15,468 nucleotides of DNA. It comes from Candidatus Alcyoniella australis. Its GTDB lineage: Bacteria > Lernaellota > Lernaellaia > JAVCCG01 > Alcyoniellaceae. A model generated the notes under the pieces. The model was given only the letters and a program-made list of their open reading frames with translations. It did no database searches and was not told the origin of the DNA. Made by a program: the position numbers and the translations under genes. The DNA lies in the NCBI GenBank assembly GCA_030765605.1, contig JAVCCG010000114.1:1-15468 (forward strand). The letters run 5' to 3'. This document shows, piece by piece, positions 1-7,424 of this stretch (position 1 is the first letter of the stretch; each line of letters begins with the position of its first letter).

Positions 1-91
1 CGCGCGGATTGCTGCCGAGGCGGATTTCGTCGGCGTCGATTTCGATCCTGCGTCCCTTTTGCGCACCGTGTTTGAACACCAGGTATGCCAT
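1..91 (-). CDS. FHA-domain protein, N-terminus only (runs off the window)
   Basis: Reading the minus strand from an ATG at 91 gives 30 codons open to the window edge. The peptide begins MAYLVFKHGAQKGRRIEI and continues to RLGSNPR. A short beta strand, a glycine turn, 'G..I.I' and then an 'R.G..P' motif are the usual opening of a forkhead-associated (phosphothreonine-binding) domain. A good ribosome binding site, GGGAG, lies five bases before the ATG and supports the start. FHA proteins bind phosphothreonine peptides and often work with Ser/Thr kinases, secretion systems or cell-envelope complexes; nothing here says which. It is divergent from the secreted-protein gene at 434. The domain call rests on about 30 residues, so it is likely but not certain. 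Confidence 0.7.
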   Translation of the reverse strand, partial: MAYLVFKHGAQKGRRIEIDADEIRLGSNPR

Positions 92-128
92 CTGGTCTCC
101 CGCAATTGACAAGCAAGGGCCACGGCCA

Positions 129-147
129 TCGGCACGTTATGTGCCGA
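129..147 (-). promoter_or_regulatory. Small hairpin in the FHA gene leader
   Basis: TCGGCAC and GTGCCGA form a perfect 7-bp stem around the 5-base loop GTTAT. It falls inside the predicted leader of the FHA gene, about 38 bases before the start codon. There is no T-run, so it is not a standard terminator. Its role is unknown. Confidence 0.35.
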
Positions 148-209
148 GCCGCCGGAACACGCTCGTTGTAAGACGCTGATCGCTGATGCTGCTGTGGGTT
201 GAGTATTTC

Positions 210-239
210 AAAATAGTTGTGCGTTCCAACGCCTGTCAA
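210..239 (-). promoter_or_regulatory. Candidate sigma-70 promoter for the FHA gene
   Basis: On the minus strand a perfect TTGACA (239-234) is followed after 18 bases by TATTTT (215-210, 4 of 6 matches). Transcription would start near 203, leaving a 5' leader of about 110 bases before the ATG at 91. Prediction from motif match only. Confidence 0.4.
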
Positions 240-386
240 GCTCAATCATCGGCCCGTCATCGCCGGATCGTGTTGATTCTTGACCGCCGCGGAATGCGCG
301 TGCTAGCTTTTTAAAGATATTTCCATCAAAGAACGCGAAGCCTCATGAATAATGCGGGCTAAACCTGCCCAGGGCGAGGACTGTCT

Positions 387-415
387 TTTACAGGCTGTGA
401 AATAGATACATTAAT
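387..415 (+). promoter_or_regulatory. Weak candidate promoter for the secreted-protein gene
   Basis: TTTACA (387-392, 5 of 6 matches to -35) is followed after 17 bases by ATTAAT (410-415, 4 of 6). It is correctly placed 19 bases before the start codon at 434, so the leader would be very short. Motif match only. Confidence 0.25.
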
Positions 416-433
416 CTTCGCAGGGGGAGATCG

Positions 434-874
434 ATGAACAGGCGTTTAATCATTGGGGCGTTGGCCCTGGCGTTGTTGATCGCGACGGTTGCGCTGGCCG
501 GCGGCGACGCCTACGTGGGCACCTACAAGGGGACTGCCGTGCTGCTCTACGAGATGCCGACCTACGGCTCCTCGATGACCTACAACGGCACGGCCGAGGT
601 GACGATCACCAAGCAGTCGGACGAGAGCTACCGCGTACAGTCGCTCACCAATTTCGAGGGCATGCCCGAGGCCGAGGACGCTATGACCTACAAGTACCAG
701 GGCGGAGCGCTGACCTACTCCGACTCTGCGGACGAGATGGGAGTGATGGTCGAACAGAGCGGCAAGCTGACGCTTTCGGGCTCCGATCTGACCGGCACGG
801 TGACCATGATCGGCAAGCTCGACGGCCAAATCCAGACCAAATCGACCACCACCTACAGCGTGAAAAAACAGTAG
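434..874 (+). CDS. Small secreted beta-rich protein, function unknown
   Basis: The product is 146 residues. It opens with a classic Sec signal peptide: MNRR, a hydrophobic core to about residue 20, then VALA-GG, which fits signal peptidase I cleavage after about residue 22. There is no lipobox cysteine. The mature part (about 124 residues) is rich in Thr, Ser, Tyr and Gly with alternating patterns such as GTAEVTITK and GKLTLSGSDLTGTVTM. This suggests a small all-beta fold, perhaps a lipocalin-like or barrel protein, but I do not recognise a family. The ATG is preceded by a strong GGGGGAG site four bases away. It converges on the efflux operon, whose last gene ends 76 bases downstream. Signal peptide sure; function not assigned. 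Confidence 0.8.
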   Translation: MNRRLIIGALALALLIATVALAGGDAYVGTYKGTAVLLYEMPTYGSSMTYNGTAEVTITKQSDESYRVQSLTNFEGMPEAEDAMTYKYQGGALTYSDSADEMGVMVEQSGKLTLSGSDLTGTVTMIGKLDGQIQTKSTTTYSVKKQ

Positions 875-950
875 CCCGGCGTCGGACTCGATCTCAGCCC
901 GGACTGGGGATACGGGTTCAGCCGCGCGACAACCGCGTTGTTGTCAGCGT

Positions 951-2087
951 TCACACCGTCTTGCGGAAACGCAGGCTCGCCAGCCAGAACAGCGCCAACC
1001 CGAGCACCGCTAGCATGCCGAACTGCGGGGCGAGCACGGCCCAGCCCGCGCCCTTGAGGATGATCGAACGCACGATCACCAGGAAGTAGCGCATGGGATT
1101 TAAGTAGGTCAGCAACTGGATCGAGTACGGCATGTTCTCGATGGGGAACATAAATCCCGAGAGCATGATCGCCGGCAGATTGACCAGCAGCGAGACGAAC
1201 AGCGCCTGCTGCTGGGTGTCGGCCATCGTCGAGATCAGCAGGCCCATGCCCAGTGTGGCGAACAGAAAGGTCAGCGCCGCGAAGTAGAGTAGCGCCAGCG
1301 ATCCGACGATCGGCAGGCCGAAGTGCCCTACTCCGACGATCAGGATCAGCGTGACGTTGACCATGCCGATAATCGCAAACGGCAGCATCTTGCCCGCCAG
1401 CAGCTGCCAGGGCTTGATCGGCGTGACCGCCAACTGCTCCATGGTTCCCACCTCGCGCTCGCGGGTGATCGCCATCGAGCTGAGCATCATCACGGTGATC
1501 ATCAGAATCATCGCCAGTACGCCGGGCACCATGTACCACGACGAACGCAGCTCGGGATTGAAGCGGTAACGCACCTCGGTGGTGATGATCGGCAGGCTGA
1601 TCTGCGCGCCGCCGGCCATGGCGCTGAGCGCCGCCATGCGCCCCTGGACCTCGCGCATTCCCTGGGCAGCGAAGATCTTGCCCAGATAGCCCATGGCCAC
1701 GTTGGCCGAGTTGGACTCGCCGCCGTCGAGCAAAATCTGGACCGTGGCCCGGCGCCCGCTCTCCAGGTCGGTCTTGTAGCCTTGAGGAATCACCAGCACC
1801 ACGTCGGCCAGGCCGCGGACCAGCGTGCGCTCGATCTGTTGATCGTTTTCCACCGCGCCTGCGAGGTTGAAGTAGCCCGAGTTGACCACCGCCTCGACCA
1901 TCGCGCGACTGGTCGAACTGTGGTCGAGATCCATCACCGCCAGCGAGATGTTGCGCACGTCGGTGGTTACGGCGTAGCCAAAAATAAACAGCTGCAAAAT
2001 CGGCGCGACAAACAGGATCGCCACCATCCGCATGTCGCGGAAGACCTGGATGAACTCCTTGCGCGTCATCTGCAGGATGCGTCCCAT
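951..2087 (-). CDS. ABC-2 type multidrug exporter permease, YbhR-like
   Basis: The 378-residue product matches the length of E. coli YbhR (about 370). One membrane helix lies at about residues 21-40, followed by a large extracytoplasmic domain to about 185 that includes 'LDGGESNSANVAMGYL', typical of this ABC2_membrane_3 group. A cluster of about five helices follows to the C-terminus. The cytoplasmic coupling segment 'TREREVGTMEQLAVTP' (about 208-223) and the 'LNPMRYFLVIVRSI' motif near the C-terminus are family hallmarks. It should form the membrane channel with the YbhS-like permease, driven by the two ATPases encoded upstream. It is the last gene of the operon. Unlike every other junction there, it is separated from its neighbour by 120 bases that hold a palindromic element. 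Its ribosome binding site GGAGG (2096-2092) lies in the end of that element, only four bases from the ATG. Confidence 0.93.
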   Translation of the reverse strand: MGRILQMTRKEFIQVFRDMRMVAILFVAPILQLFIFGYAVTTDVRNISLAVMDLDHSSTSRAMVEAVVNSGYFNLAGAVENDQQIERTLVRGLADVVLVIPQGYKTDLESGRRATVQILLDGGESNSANVAMGYLGKIFAAQGMREVQGRMAALSAMAGGAQISLPIITTEVRYRFNPELRSSWYMVPGVLAMILMITVMMLSSMAITREREVGTMEQLAVTPIKPWQLLAGKMLPFAIIGMVNVTLILIVGVGHFGLPIVGSLALLYFAALTFLFATLGMGLLISTMADTQQQALFVSLLVNLPAIMLSGFMFPIENMPYSIQLLTYLNPMRYFLVIVRSIILKGAGWAVLAPQFGMLAVLGLALFWLASLRFRKTV

Positions 2088-2195
2088 CTAGCCTCCATTA
2101 CTCATGATGGTTCTACTGCGGCGCACAATCTGCTCGCAACAACTTCGTCGTCCTCGTTCTTGCGGCATCCTGCGCTCCTCGCAACGAACCATCAT
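2088..2195 (-). CDS. Possible 35-residue Arg/Cys-rich ORF inside the palindromic element
   Basis: On the minus strand an ATG-ATG at 2195 opens a 35-codon frame starting MMVRCEERRMPQERG and ending MSNGG. Its TAG stop (2090-2088) directly abuts the ATG of the YbhR-like gene. The peptide is very basic with three cysteines. There is no ribosome binding site in front of it, and the frame starts within one inverted arm and ends at the other, so it may be chance. If translated, it would couple translation of the two permease genes across the element. Weak call. Confidence 0.15.
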   Translation of the reverse strand: MMVRCEERRMPQERGRRSCCEQIVRRSRTIMSNGG

Positions 2196-2210
2196 CAATA
2201 ATTGAGGCTA
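2089..2210. repeat. 122-bp palindromic element (MITE/REP-like) between two operon genes
   Basis: The arms 2089-2113 and 2186-2210 are inverted copies matching at 22 of 25 positions; each begins TAGCCTC and ends ATGATGGTTC on the outer-to-inner reading. Between them lies a 72-base core with a direct repeat of CTCCTCGCAAC/CTGCTCGCAAC (2175-2185 and 2130-2140). On the minus strand one terminal TAG is the stop codon of the upstream permease, and the other end supplies GGAGG for the downstream permease. Every other junction in this operon is -4 to +3 bases, so the element looks like a later insertion. No transposase is encoded, which fits a small non-autonomous element. Family not identified. Confidence 0.75.
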
Positions 2211-3338
2211 CAGCTTCTTCTTAAAGCGCAGCATCGCTTGTGAGAAGAAGAACAGCCCCACCAGCAACAGCAGCAGCGTCGGCCCGGCCAGCTCGGTCCA
2301 GGGTTGGGCCTTGAGCATGATCCCGCGGCAGATCTCGACGAAGTAGCGCGCGGGCACCACGTACGACAGCATCTGGATCCAGCGCGGCGTGGACTCCAGC
2401 GGGAACATGAATCCCGAGATCAAAAGGCTGGGCAGCATGGTGGTCAGGATCACGATCTGGTTGGCCAATAGCTGATTGGACGAAACCACGCTGGCCATCA
2501 TCCCGATCGACAGCCCGGCAAAGGTAAAGACCAACGATGTGAGCACGAACAGCGTCAGGCTGCCGTTGAACGGCACGTTGAACACGGCCACGCCGACCCC
2601 CGCGGCAACCAGGCAATCGATCATCACGATCGCCAGGTAAGGCAGCATCTTGCCGATCACCACCTCGTGCCTGCGCACCGGCGTGGCGAACAGGCTCTCC
2701 AGGCTCCCCTGCTCGCGCTCGCGCACGATGGTCAAGCTGGTGAGCATTGAGGAGATCATGATGATGATCACCGCGATCAGCCCGGGAACGATTGTCGTGG
2801 CCGAATCGACCAGCGGGTTGAACCAGACGCGCACCTGGGCGGCCATCGGCGGCACGGCCTGATTGCGCACTCCGCGACGCTGCATCAGCTCGAGGATCAG
2901 CTCGGTATTGAACTGATTGACGATCGCCTCGACGTAGCTCGACGCGATATTGGCGGTGTTCGATTCCGCGCCGTCGACCAGCAGTTGGATCGTCTGGCCG
3001 CGCCCGGCCTCGAGCTCGCGGGCAAACCCCTCGGGAATCGCCAGTGCGACCTGAGCGCGGTTGCTCTCGAGCACGGCGTTGAGCTCGGCGGCGTTGGTCG
3101 GCGTCGCGGTAATTTTGAAGTAGCCGCTGGAGCTGAAGCTTTGCACCAGCTCGCGGCTGAGACTGGTGCAATCCTCGTCAGCCACGGCGAGCTTGACGTC
3201 GCGGATGTCAAAACTGATGCCGTAACCAAACAGCAGGATCATCGCCATCGGCAGCGCGAAGGCCATTGCCAGCGTGCGCCAGTCGCGCATCACGTGCAGC
3301 GTCTCCTTGCGCGCCACCGCCGGGATGCGGCTTCTCAT
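2208..3338 (-). CDS. ABC-2 type multidrug exporter permease, YbhS-like
   Basis: From the ATG at 3338 the product is 376 residues, the usual length for YbhS. It starts MRSRIPAVARKETLHVMRDW, a typical amphipathic N-terminus, then one helix at about 22-41. A periplasmic domain follows to about 180, including 'LLVDGAESNTANIASSY', then five or six helices. The coupling loop 'VREREQGSLESLFATP' lies at about 205-220. The frame is open further upstream to 3503, but that extension is Arg/Pro-rich and lies wholly within the preceding ATPase gene, so I reject it. The chosen ATG overlaps the ATPase stop by 4 bases (ATGA) and has GGGAGG nine bases upstream. It pairs with the YbhR-like permease. Its stop codon falls on the terminal TAG of the palindromic element. 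Confidence 0.92.
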   Translation of the reverse strand: MRSRIPAVARKETLHVMRDWRTLAMAFALPMAMILLFGYGISFDIRDVKLAVADEDCTSLSRELVQSFSSSGYFKITATPTNAAELNAVLESNRAQVALAIPEGFARELEAGRGQTIQLLVDGAESNTANIASSYVEAIVNQFNTELILELMQRRGVRNQAVPPMAAQVRVWFNPLVDSATTIVPGLIAVIIIMISSMLTSLTIVREREQGSLESLFATPVRRHEVVIGKMLPYLAIVMIDCLVAAGVGVAVFNVPFNGSLTLFVLTSLVFTFAGLSIGMMASVVSSNQLLANQIVILTTMLPSLLISGFMFPLESTPRWIQMLSYVVPARYFVEICRGIMLKAQPWTELAGPTLLLLLVGLFFFSQAMLRFKKKL

Positions 3339-4291
3339 CGGGTGCGCCCTCCCTGGGCCGCGATGCGCCGGTCCTCGCGCTCGATCAGGGTGATGAACGC
3401 ATCCTCGAGGGTGGCGCGCGTCGGCCGGACTTGCGCCGCTTCCAGACCCGCGGCGGCCAGCAGACGCTCGAGGTCGGACTGAGCGCAGCGGCCCTCGTCG
3501 CACAGCACGCGGGCGTTGCGGCCGTAGATCTGCGCGGCCTGCACGCCCGAAGCGCCGCTCAAAGCGCCGACCGCGGCGGCCGGTTCAACGCTGCGGACCT
3601 CGAACATCGTACCGGCCAGCTCCCGCTGGACCAGCTCGCGCGGCGAGGCCTCGGCGATCTTGCGACCGGAGTAGATCAGCACCAGCCGACCGCAGTTCTC
3701 GGCCTCGTCCATGTAGTGGGTGGTGACAAAAACCGTGGTTCCCTCGCGCCGCAGCTGATCGATCAGGTCCCAGAACATCCGGCGGTTGGCCGGATCGACT
3801 CCCGCTGTCGGCTCGTCGAGAAACACGATTTGTGGCTCGTGCAAAATCGCCGCGCCCAGAGCCAGGCGCTGGCGCACTCCGCCGGGGAGCTGCGAGGCCA
3901 GCCGATGTTGCTCGTGTTGCAGGTCCGCGATCTGCAGCGCGTAATCCAGGCGCGCACGCCGCCGGGCGCGCGGGATCTGGTAGATCCCGGCGTAGAACTC
4001 GAGGTTCTGACGCACGGTCAGGTCGCCGTAGAGCGAGAAACGCTGGCTCATGTAGCCGATGCGCTCCTTGATCTTGTCGGTCTGCTTGGCCAGATCGAAA
4101 CCCAGCACCGTGGCCGCGCCGCCGTCGGGCCGCAGCAGGCCGCACAGCAGGCGGATCGTGGTGGTCTTGCCCGCGCCGTTTGGGCCCAGAAAACCAAAGA
4201 CCGTGCCCTGCTCGATCTCGAGCGACACGTCGTCCACCGCAATGAATTCGCCGAAGCGCTTGACCAGACCGTGGGCCGAGACCACGTTCAT
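3335..4291 (-). CDS. ABC transporter ATPase, equivalent to the C-terminal half of YbhF
   Basis: The product has 318 residues and one complete nucleotide-binding domain. Walker A is GPNGAGKTT (36-44), the Q-loop is in 'GYMSQRFSLYGDLTVRQNLEF' near 79-99, and the signature is the degenerate LPGGVRQRL (135-143). Walker B with D-loop is IVFLDEPTAGVDP (155-167), and the switch histidine is in FVTTHYMDEAE (188-198). A regulatory tail of about 110 residues follows, ending in the usual 'TLEDAFITLIERE'. The LPGG signature and the 'THYMDEAE' switch match the second half of E. coli YbhF, where both halves are one protein. Here the halves are separate genes overlapping by ATGA at 4288-4291. It presumably pairs with the other ATPase to power export. 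Confidence 0.94.
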   Translation of the reverse strand: MNVVSAHGLVKRFGEFIAVDDVSLEIEQGTVFGFLGPNGAGKTTTIRLLCGLLRPDGGAATVLGFDLAKQTDKIKERIGYMSQRFSLYGDLTVRQNLEFYAGIYQIPRARRRARLDYALQIADLQHEQHRLASQLPGGVRQRLALGAAILHEPQIVFLDEPTAGVDPANRRMFWDLIDQLRREGTTVFVTTHYMDEAENCGRLVLIYSGRKIAEASPRELVQRELAGTMFEVRSVEPAAAVGALSGASGVQAAQIYGRNARVLCDEGRCAQSDLERLLAAAGLEAAQVRPTRATLEDAFITLIEREDRRIAAQGGRTR

Positions 4292-5199
4292 TGTCCGGAC
4301 TCCACCCGCGCCAAGAACACGTCCTCGAAGTTCGGTAAAGTGAGACGCAGGGCGCGCGCCTCAATCCCGGCCGACTCGAGGGCTTTGCGGATCGGCCCCT
4401 CGCCGGTTCCCGCGGCGAGCACCACCTTGAGCGCGTCGCCCGCGGGATAGACCCGCAGCACCTCCGGCAGCGAGGCAAGCAACGCACGCACCTCGCTCGT
4501 GCGCTCGAGCTCGTACAGCTCGTCGCCGAAACGCTCCAGAATCGCCTGCGGCGCGTCCACGGCCAGCATCCGGCCCTGGTGCATCAGCGCCACGCGGTGG
4601 CAGCGCTCGGCCTCGTCCATGTACGGCGTGCTGACCACGATCGCCACGCCCTGGGCCGCGAAACTGTAGAGGATCTCCCACAGCTCGCGCCGCGACAGCG
4701 GGTCCACGCCGTTGGTCGGCTCGTCGAGCAGCAACAATTTGGGAGTGTGGATCATGTTGCACGACAGGGCGAGCTTCTTGTACATCCCGCCCGAGAGCTT
4801 GCCCGCCGGACGGTCGGCGTAGGGCTCGAGGCGTGAGAACTCGTAGAGCCGCGCCAGGCGCTTGCGCCGCACGTCGCGCGGCACGAAGTACATGTCGGCG
4901 AAGAACTCGAGGTTCTCGCGCACGGTCAGATCGGCGTAAAGGCTGTACTGCTGGGGCATGTAGCCCAGACGGTCGCGCACCTGCTCGGGCTGCGCGGCCA
5001 CGTCGATGCCGTCCACGCTCAGCGCGCCGCGATCCGGGTCGAGCAGCCCGCAGATCATGCGCAGGGTCGTGCTCTTGCCCGCGCCGTCGGGTCCGACCAG
5101 GCCGAAGATCTCGCCCGGCTCCACGCTGAGGTCCGCGCCGTCAACGGCCTTGATCGGGCCGAAGCTGCGGGCTAGGTCGCGGACTTCGAGCAGCGCCAC
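4288..5199 (-). CDS. ABC transporter ATPase, equivalent to the N-terminal half of YbhF, no H-loop histidine
   Basis: The product has 303 residues with GTG as start codon (5199), preceded by GGGGAG seven bases away. Walker A is GPDGAGKST (36-44), the Q-loop is in 'GYMPQQYSLYADLTVRENL' (79-97), the signature is LSGGMYKKL (135-143), and Walker B is LLLLDEPTNGVDP (155-167). The H-loop position reads VVSTPYMDEAERC (188-200), with Pro where the switch His normally stands. From memory, the first half of E. coli YbhF likewise lacks it (STSYLDEAE) and carries GPDGAGK. This half is therefore probably the catalytically weaker member of an asymmetric pair, with the ATPase encoded next (ATGA overlap) supplying the intact His. 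The HlyD gene ends only three bases upstream. Confidence 0.94.
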   Translation of the reverse strand: MALLEVRDLARSFGPIKAVDGADLSVEPGEIFGLVGPDGAGKSTTLRMICGLLDPDRGALSVDGIDVAAQPEQVRDRLGYMPQQYSLYADLTVRENLEFFADMYFVPRDVRRKRLARLYEFSRLEPYADRPAGKLSGGMYKKLALSCNMIHTPKLLLLDEPTNGVDPLSRRELWEILYSFAAQGVAIVVSTPYMDEAERCHRVALMHQGRMLAVDAPQAILERFGDELYELERTSEVRALLASLPEVLRVYPAGDALKVVLAAGTGEGPIRKALESAGIEARALRLTLPNFEDVFLARVESGQ

Positions 5200-5202
5200 G
5201 GA

Positions 5203-6069
5203 CTACTCCCCTAGAAACCGCACGTCCACCGGCATGCCAATTTTGAGCACGCCGCCGGGATTGTCGATCTCGATGCGGACCTTGTAGACCAGGCGCACGC
5301 GCTCGTCGCGGGTCTGCACGTTCTTGGGCGTGAACTCCGCGCTGTCCGCGATCCGCGCCACGCTGCCGTAGAGCGGTTGGTCGGGCTGCGAGTCGTTGAA
5401 AACCTCCACGCGCTCGCCGAGCTTGATCTTACCCAGCAGCGGCTCGGGCACGTAGACGTTGATCTTCATCTTTGAGAGGTCGGCCAGCGCCATCAGCGAC
5501 GATCCGGTAAACACGGTCTCGCCGCGATCCACGTGCAGCCGCAGCACCGTGCCCGAAATCGGCGCCTCGATCGTGGTGTAGCTCAGCTGGGTCTGGATCA
5601 CCTCCACCGCGGCCGTTGTCGCGCTGACCTGCGAGCCCACGGCCCGGCGCTGGGCCAGCAGCGTGTCGCGCTGAGCCTCGAGGGCATCGAGCTGCATCTG
5701 CGTGGCCGAGCCGGACTCGACCAGCTTGCGCACGCGCTGGACCTCGGTGTTGACGCCGCGCAGCCCGGCGTTGACCACGCCGACCTGGGAGCCGGTGGCC
5801 TGTACCGTGGCATTGCCCTGTGCCAGTTGGGCGCGCAGCAGTTTGTCGTCGAGCACGATCAGGGTCTGCCCCTGGTCCACGCCGCGCCCCTCCTCGGCGT
5901 AGAGCTCAAGGATCTGGCCGGGGACCATCGAACTGACCAGCACCTCGTCGGCCTCCACCGTGCCGTAGTACAGGTCGTTGGTCTCAGCCTCGCGCGCGCG
6001 CTCCCACGAGCGGTAGCCGAAGTAGCCGGCCAGTGCCAGCACCAGGATCAACGGGATCAAGCGTTTCAT
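5203..6069 (-). CDS. HlyD-family periplasmic adaptor (membrane fusion protein), YbhG-like
   Basis: The 288-residue product begins with a signal anchor (MKRLIPLILVLALAGYFGY). The sequence 'GTVEADEVLVSSMVPGQI' at 36-53 is the first biotinyl/lipoyl-like strand set. Residues about 77-163 form a Gln/Ala-rich alpha-helical hairpin of the kind that meets the outer membrane channel. The second lipoyl half begins at 'TIEAPISGTVLRLHVDRGE' (166-184), followed by a beta-barrel domain. The segment 'AEFTPKNVQTRDERVRLVYKV' near 244-264 is a strong marker of the YbhG/YhiI group. The protein bridges the ABC permeases to the outer membrane factor encoded just upstream (ATGA overlap at 6066-6069). Confidence 0.93.
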   Translation of the reverse strand: MKRLIPLILVLALAGYFGYRSWERAREAETNDLYYGTVEADEVLVSSMVPGQILELYAEEGRGVDQGQTLIVLDDKLLRAQLAQGNATVQATGSQVGVVNAGLRGVNTEVQRVRKLVESGSATQMQLDALEAQRDTLLAQRRAVGSQVSATTAAVEVIQTQLSYTTIEAPISGTVLRLHVDRGETVFTGSSLMALADLSKMKINVYVPEPLLGKIKLGERVEVFNDSQPDQPLYGSVARIADSAEFTPKNVQTRDERVRLVYKVRIEIDNPGGVLKIGMPVDVRFLGE

Positions 6070-7424
6070 TGTGACAGCCTCCTGATCATCTCCAGGTCGC
6101 CGCCGGCAGCGGCCAGCCGGACCTGCGAGAGGCGATAGTCGTACAGCGCCTTTAGATGCAACAGCCGCGCGTTGGTCAGCGCCAGTTGGGCGTCGATCAC
6201 GTCCAGGCTGGTCAGCGCGCCCGCGGTGTAGCTCTGCTCCGCGATCTGCACCATGCTCTCCGCGGTCTCGACGGTTCGCGACGTACTGCGCACGCGCAGC
6301 TCGGCCTCGCGCCTGCTCAGCTCCGCGCTGCGCAGCTCGTTATCGACGTCCGCGCGCAGCCGGGTGCGGGCCATGCGCAGCGAATGCGCCTGGGCGCGGC
6401 TCTCGCCCGCCTCGTGCCAGGAGCGCAGCCCGTCGAAGATCGGCACGCGCAGCCCCAGGCCCACGCTCCAGTTCAGGTCGCCCTCTTTGTCGAAGTAGTA
6501 GGGCTTGGAATAGCCGTAGCTGCCGCTGAACATCAGCGCGGGCAGCATTTGCGCGCGTCGGCTGCGAGCCAGGTCCTCGTAGGCGCGCACTCCGGCGTCG
6601 ATCAGCTCGAACTCTGGACGGTTGACCAGCGCCGATTGCAGCGCCGATTCCTCGGACAGCGGCGCGACGTCGGTCTGCAAACTACCCGCGACCAGCACCG
6701 ACGCATCCTCGGGCAACCCCAGCGCCCGGCGGAACCCGGACTGGGCCAGATCGAGCATCTCCTGCGCCTCGTGCACTTGCGGCTCAAGGTTGTTGACCTC
6801 GACCTGGGCGCGCAGCAGCTCGTAGCGCGATGCAGCCCCGGCCTCGTGACGGTTGGTCACCTGATCCAGGTGCTGCTGCGCCGCGTCCAAAGCCTGTTGC
6901 CGCGCGTCGAGGTTCTCGCCGGTAATCAGCAGGCCCAGAAACGCCTCGGCCGTGAGCTGGGCGACCTTGAGCTGCGCAGTGCGGTACTGCGCCTGGCGGC
7001 CGTCCACCTGCGAGCGCGCCGCGCGGTGGCCATAGAAGACCCGGCCCGAACCGAACAGCAGCTGGTCGAGCTTGAACTGCGCCTGGTAGTTGTCGTGGGA
7101 GCCCATCTCCATTTTCATCGGCGGGATGTCCAGGTCGATCGGCAAGTCCTCGGGCAGCTTGATCTTGACGGTGATCGTGGGCACGTTGCCCAGATACTGG
7201 TACCCGCCCTCCAACGCAAGCTGCGGCAGGTAGTTGCCGAAGACCTGCTTGCTTACCTGCTCGGCGGTCCTCACGTCGGCGGCGTAGACCGCCAAATCCG
7301 GGTTGTTGACCAGGGCGTAGTCGATTGCGCGATCAAGGGTCCAGGGCTCGTCGGCCCGGGACGCGGCGGGCGCGGCAAGCAGCAACGCCAGGGCCGCAAC
7401 CGCAATAATCCGTCTGCCGATCAT
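6066..7424 (-). CDS. TolC-like outer membrane efflux protein
   Basis: The product has 452 residues, the normal size for the outer membrane factor family. A signal peptide (MIGRRIIAVAALALLLAAPAA) is followed by cleavage near SRA-DEP (about residue 24). Two internally related halves each hold long Ala/Gln/Leu-rich helices, for example 'AYEDLARSRRAQMLPALMFSGSY' and 'AEQSYTAGALTSLDVIDAQL' in the second half. The latter is the conserved tail motif of OEP domains. A first-half insertion (about residues 78-108) is Pro/Lys/Met-rich and probably an outer loop. E. coli relies on a separately encoded TolC for YbhGFSR, whereas here the channel gene is built into the operon between regulator and adaptor, overlapping both by 4 bases. 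Confidence 0.93.
   Translation of the reverse strand: MIGRRIIAVAALALLLAAPAASRADEPWTLDRAIDYALVNNPDLAVYAADVRTAEQVSKQVFGNYLPQLALEGGYQYLGNVPTITVKIKLPEDLPIDLDIPPMKMEMGSHDNYQAQFKLDQLLFGSGRVFYGHRAARSQVDGRQAQYRTAQLKVAQLTAEAFLGLLITGENLDARQQALDAAQQHLDQVTNRHEAGAASRYELLRAQVEVNNLEPQVHEAQEMLDLAQSGFRRALGLPEDASVLVAGSLQTDVAPLSEESALQSALVNRPEFELIDAGVRAYEDLARSRRAQMLPALMFSGSYGYSKPYYFDKEGDLNWSVGLGLRVPIFDGLRSWHEAGESRAQAHSLRMARTRLRADVDNELRSAELSRREAELRVRSTSRTVETAESMVQIAEQSYTAGALTSLDVIDAQLALTNARLLHLKALYDYRLSQVRLAAAGGDLEMIRRLSQ

Larger units (their letters stand above)
92..433. other. Divergent intergenic region between the FHA gene and the secreted-protein gene
   Basis: This 342-base stretch has no convincing coding frame. 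It holds the leader hairpin and promoter of the FHA gene on the minus strand and a weak promoter for the gene at 434 on the plus strand. I see no riboswitch or RNA gene in the rest. Confidence 0.5.

Noticed and set aside
928-945. GACAAC/GTTGTC hairpin between the convergent genes as a terminator
   Set aside because: The stem is only 6 bp and no T-run follows on either strand.
3339-3503. 55-residue N-terminal extension of the YbhS-like permease
   Set aside because: It lies entirely inside the ATPase gene, is Arg/Pro/Gly-rich, and the ATG at 3338 has a proper GGGAGG site, an ATGA overlap and the family's normal length.
3266-4450. Long plus-strand frame opposite the ATPase genes
   Set aside because: It is an antisense shadow: the minus strand carries complete ABC ATPase motifs, and the plus-strand product has no domain and shadow-type composition. 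The same holds for the long plus-strand frames at 1323-2201, 5533-6138 and 6156-7619.
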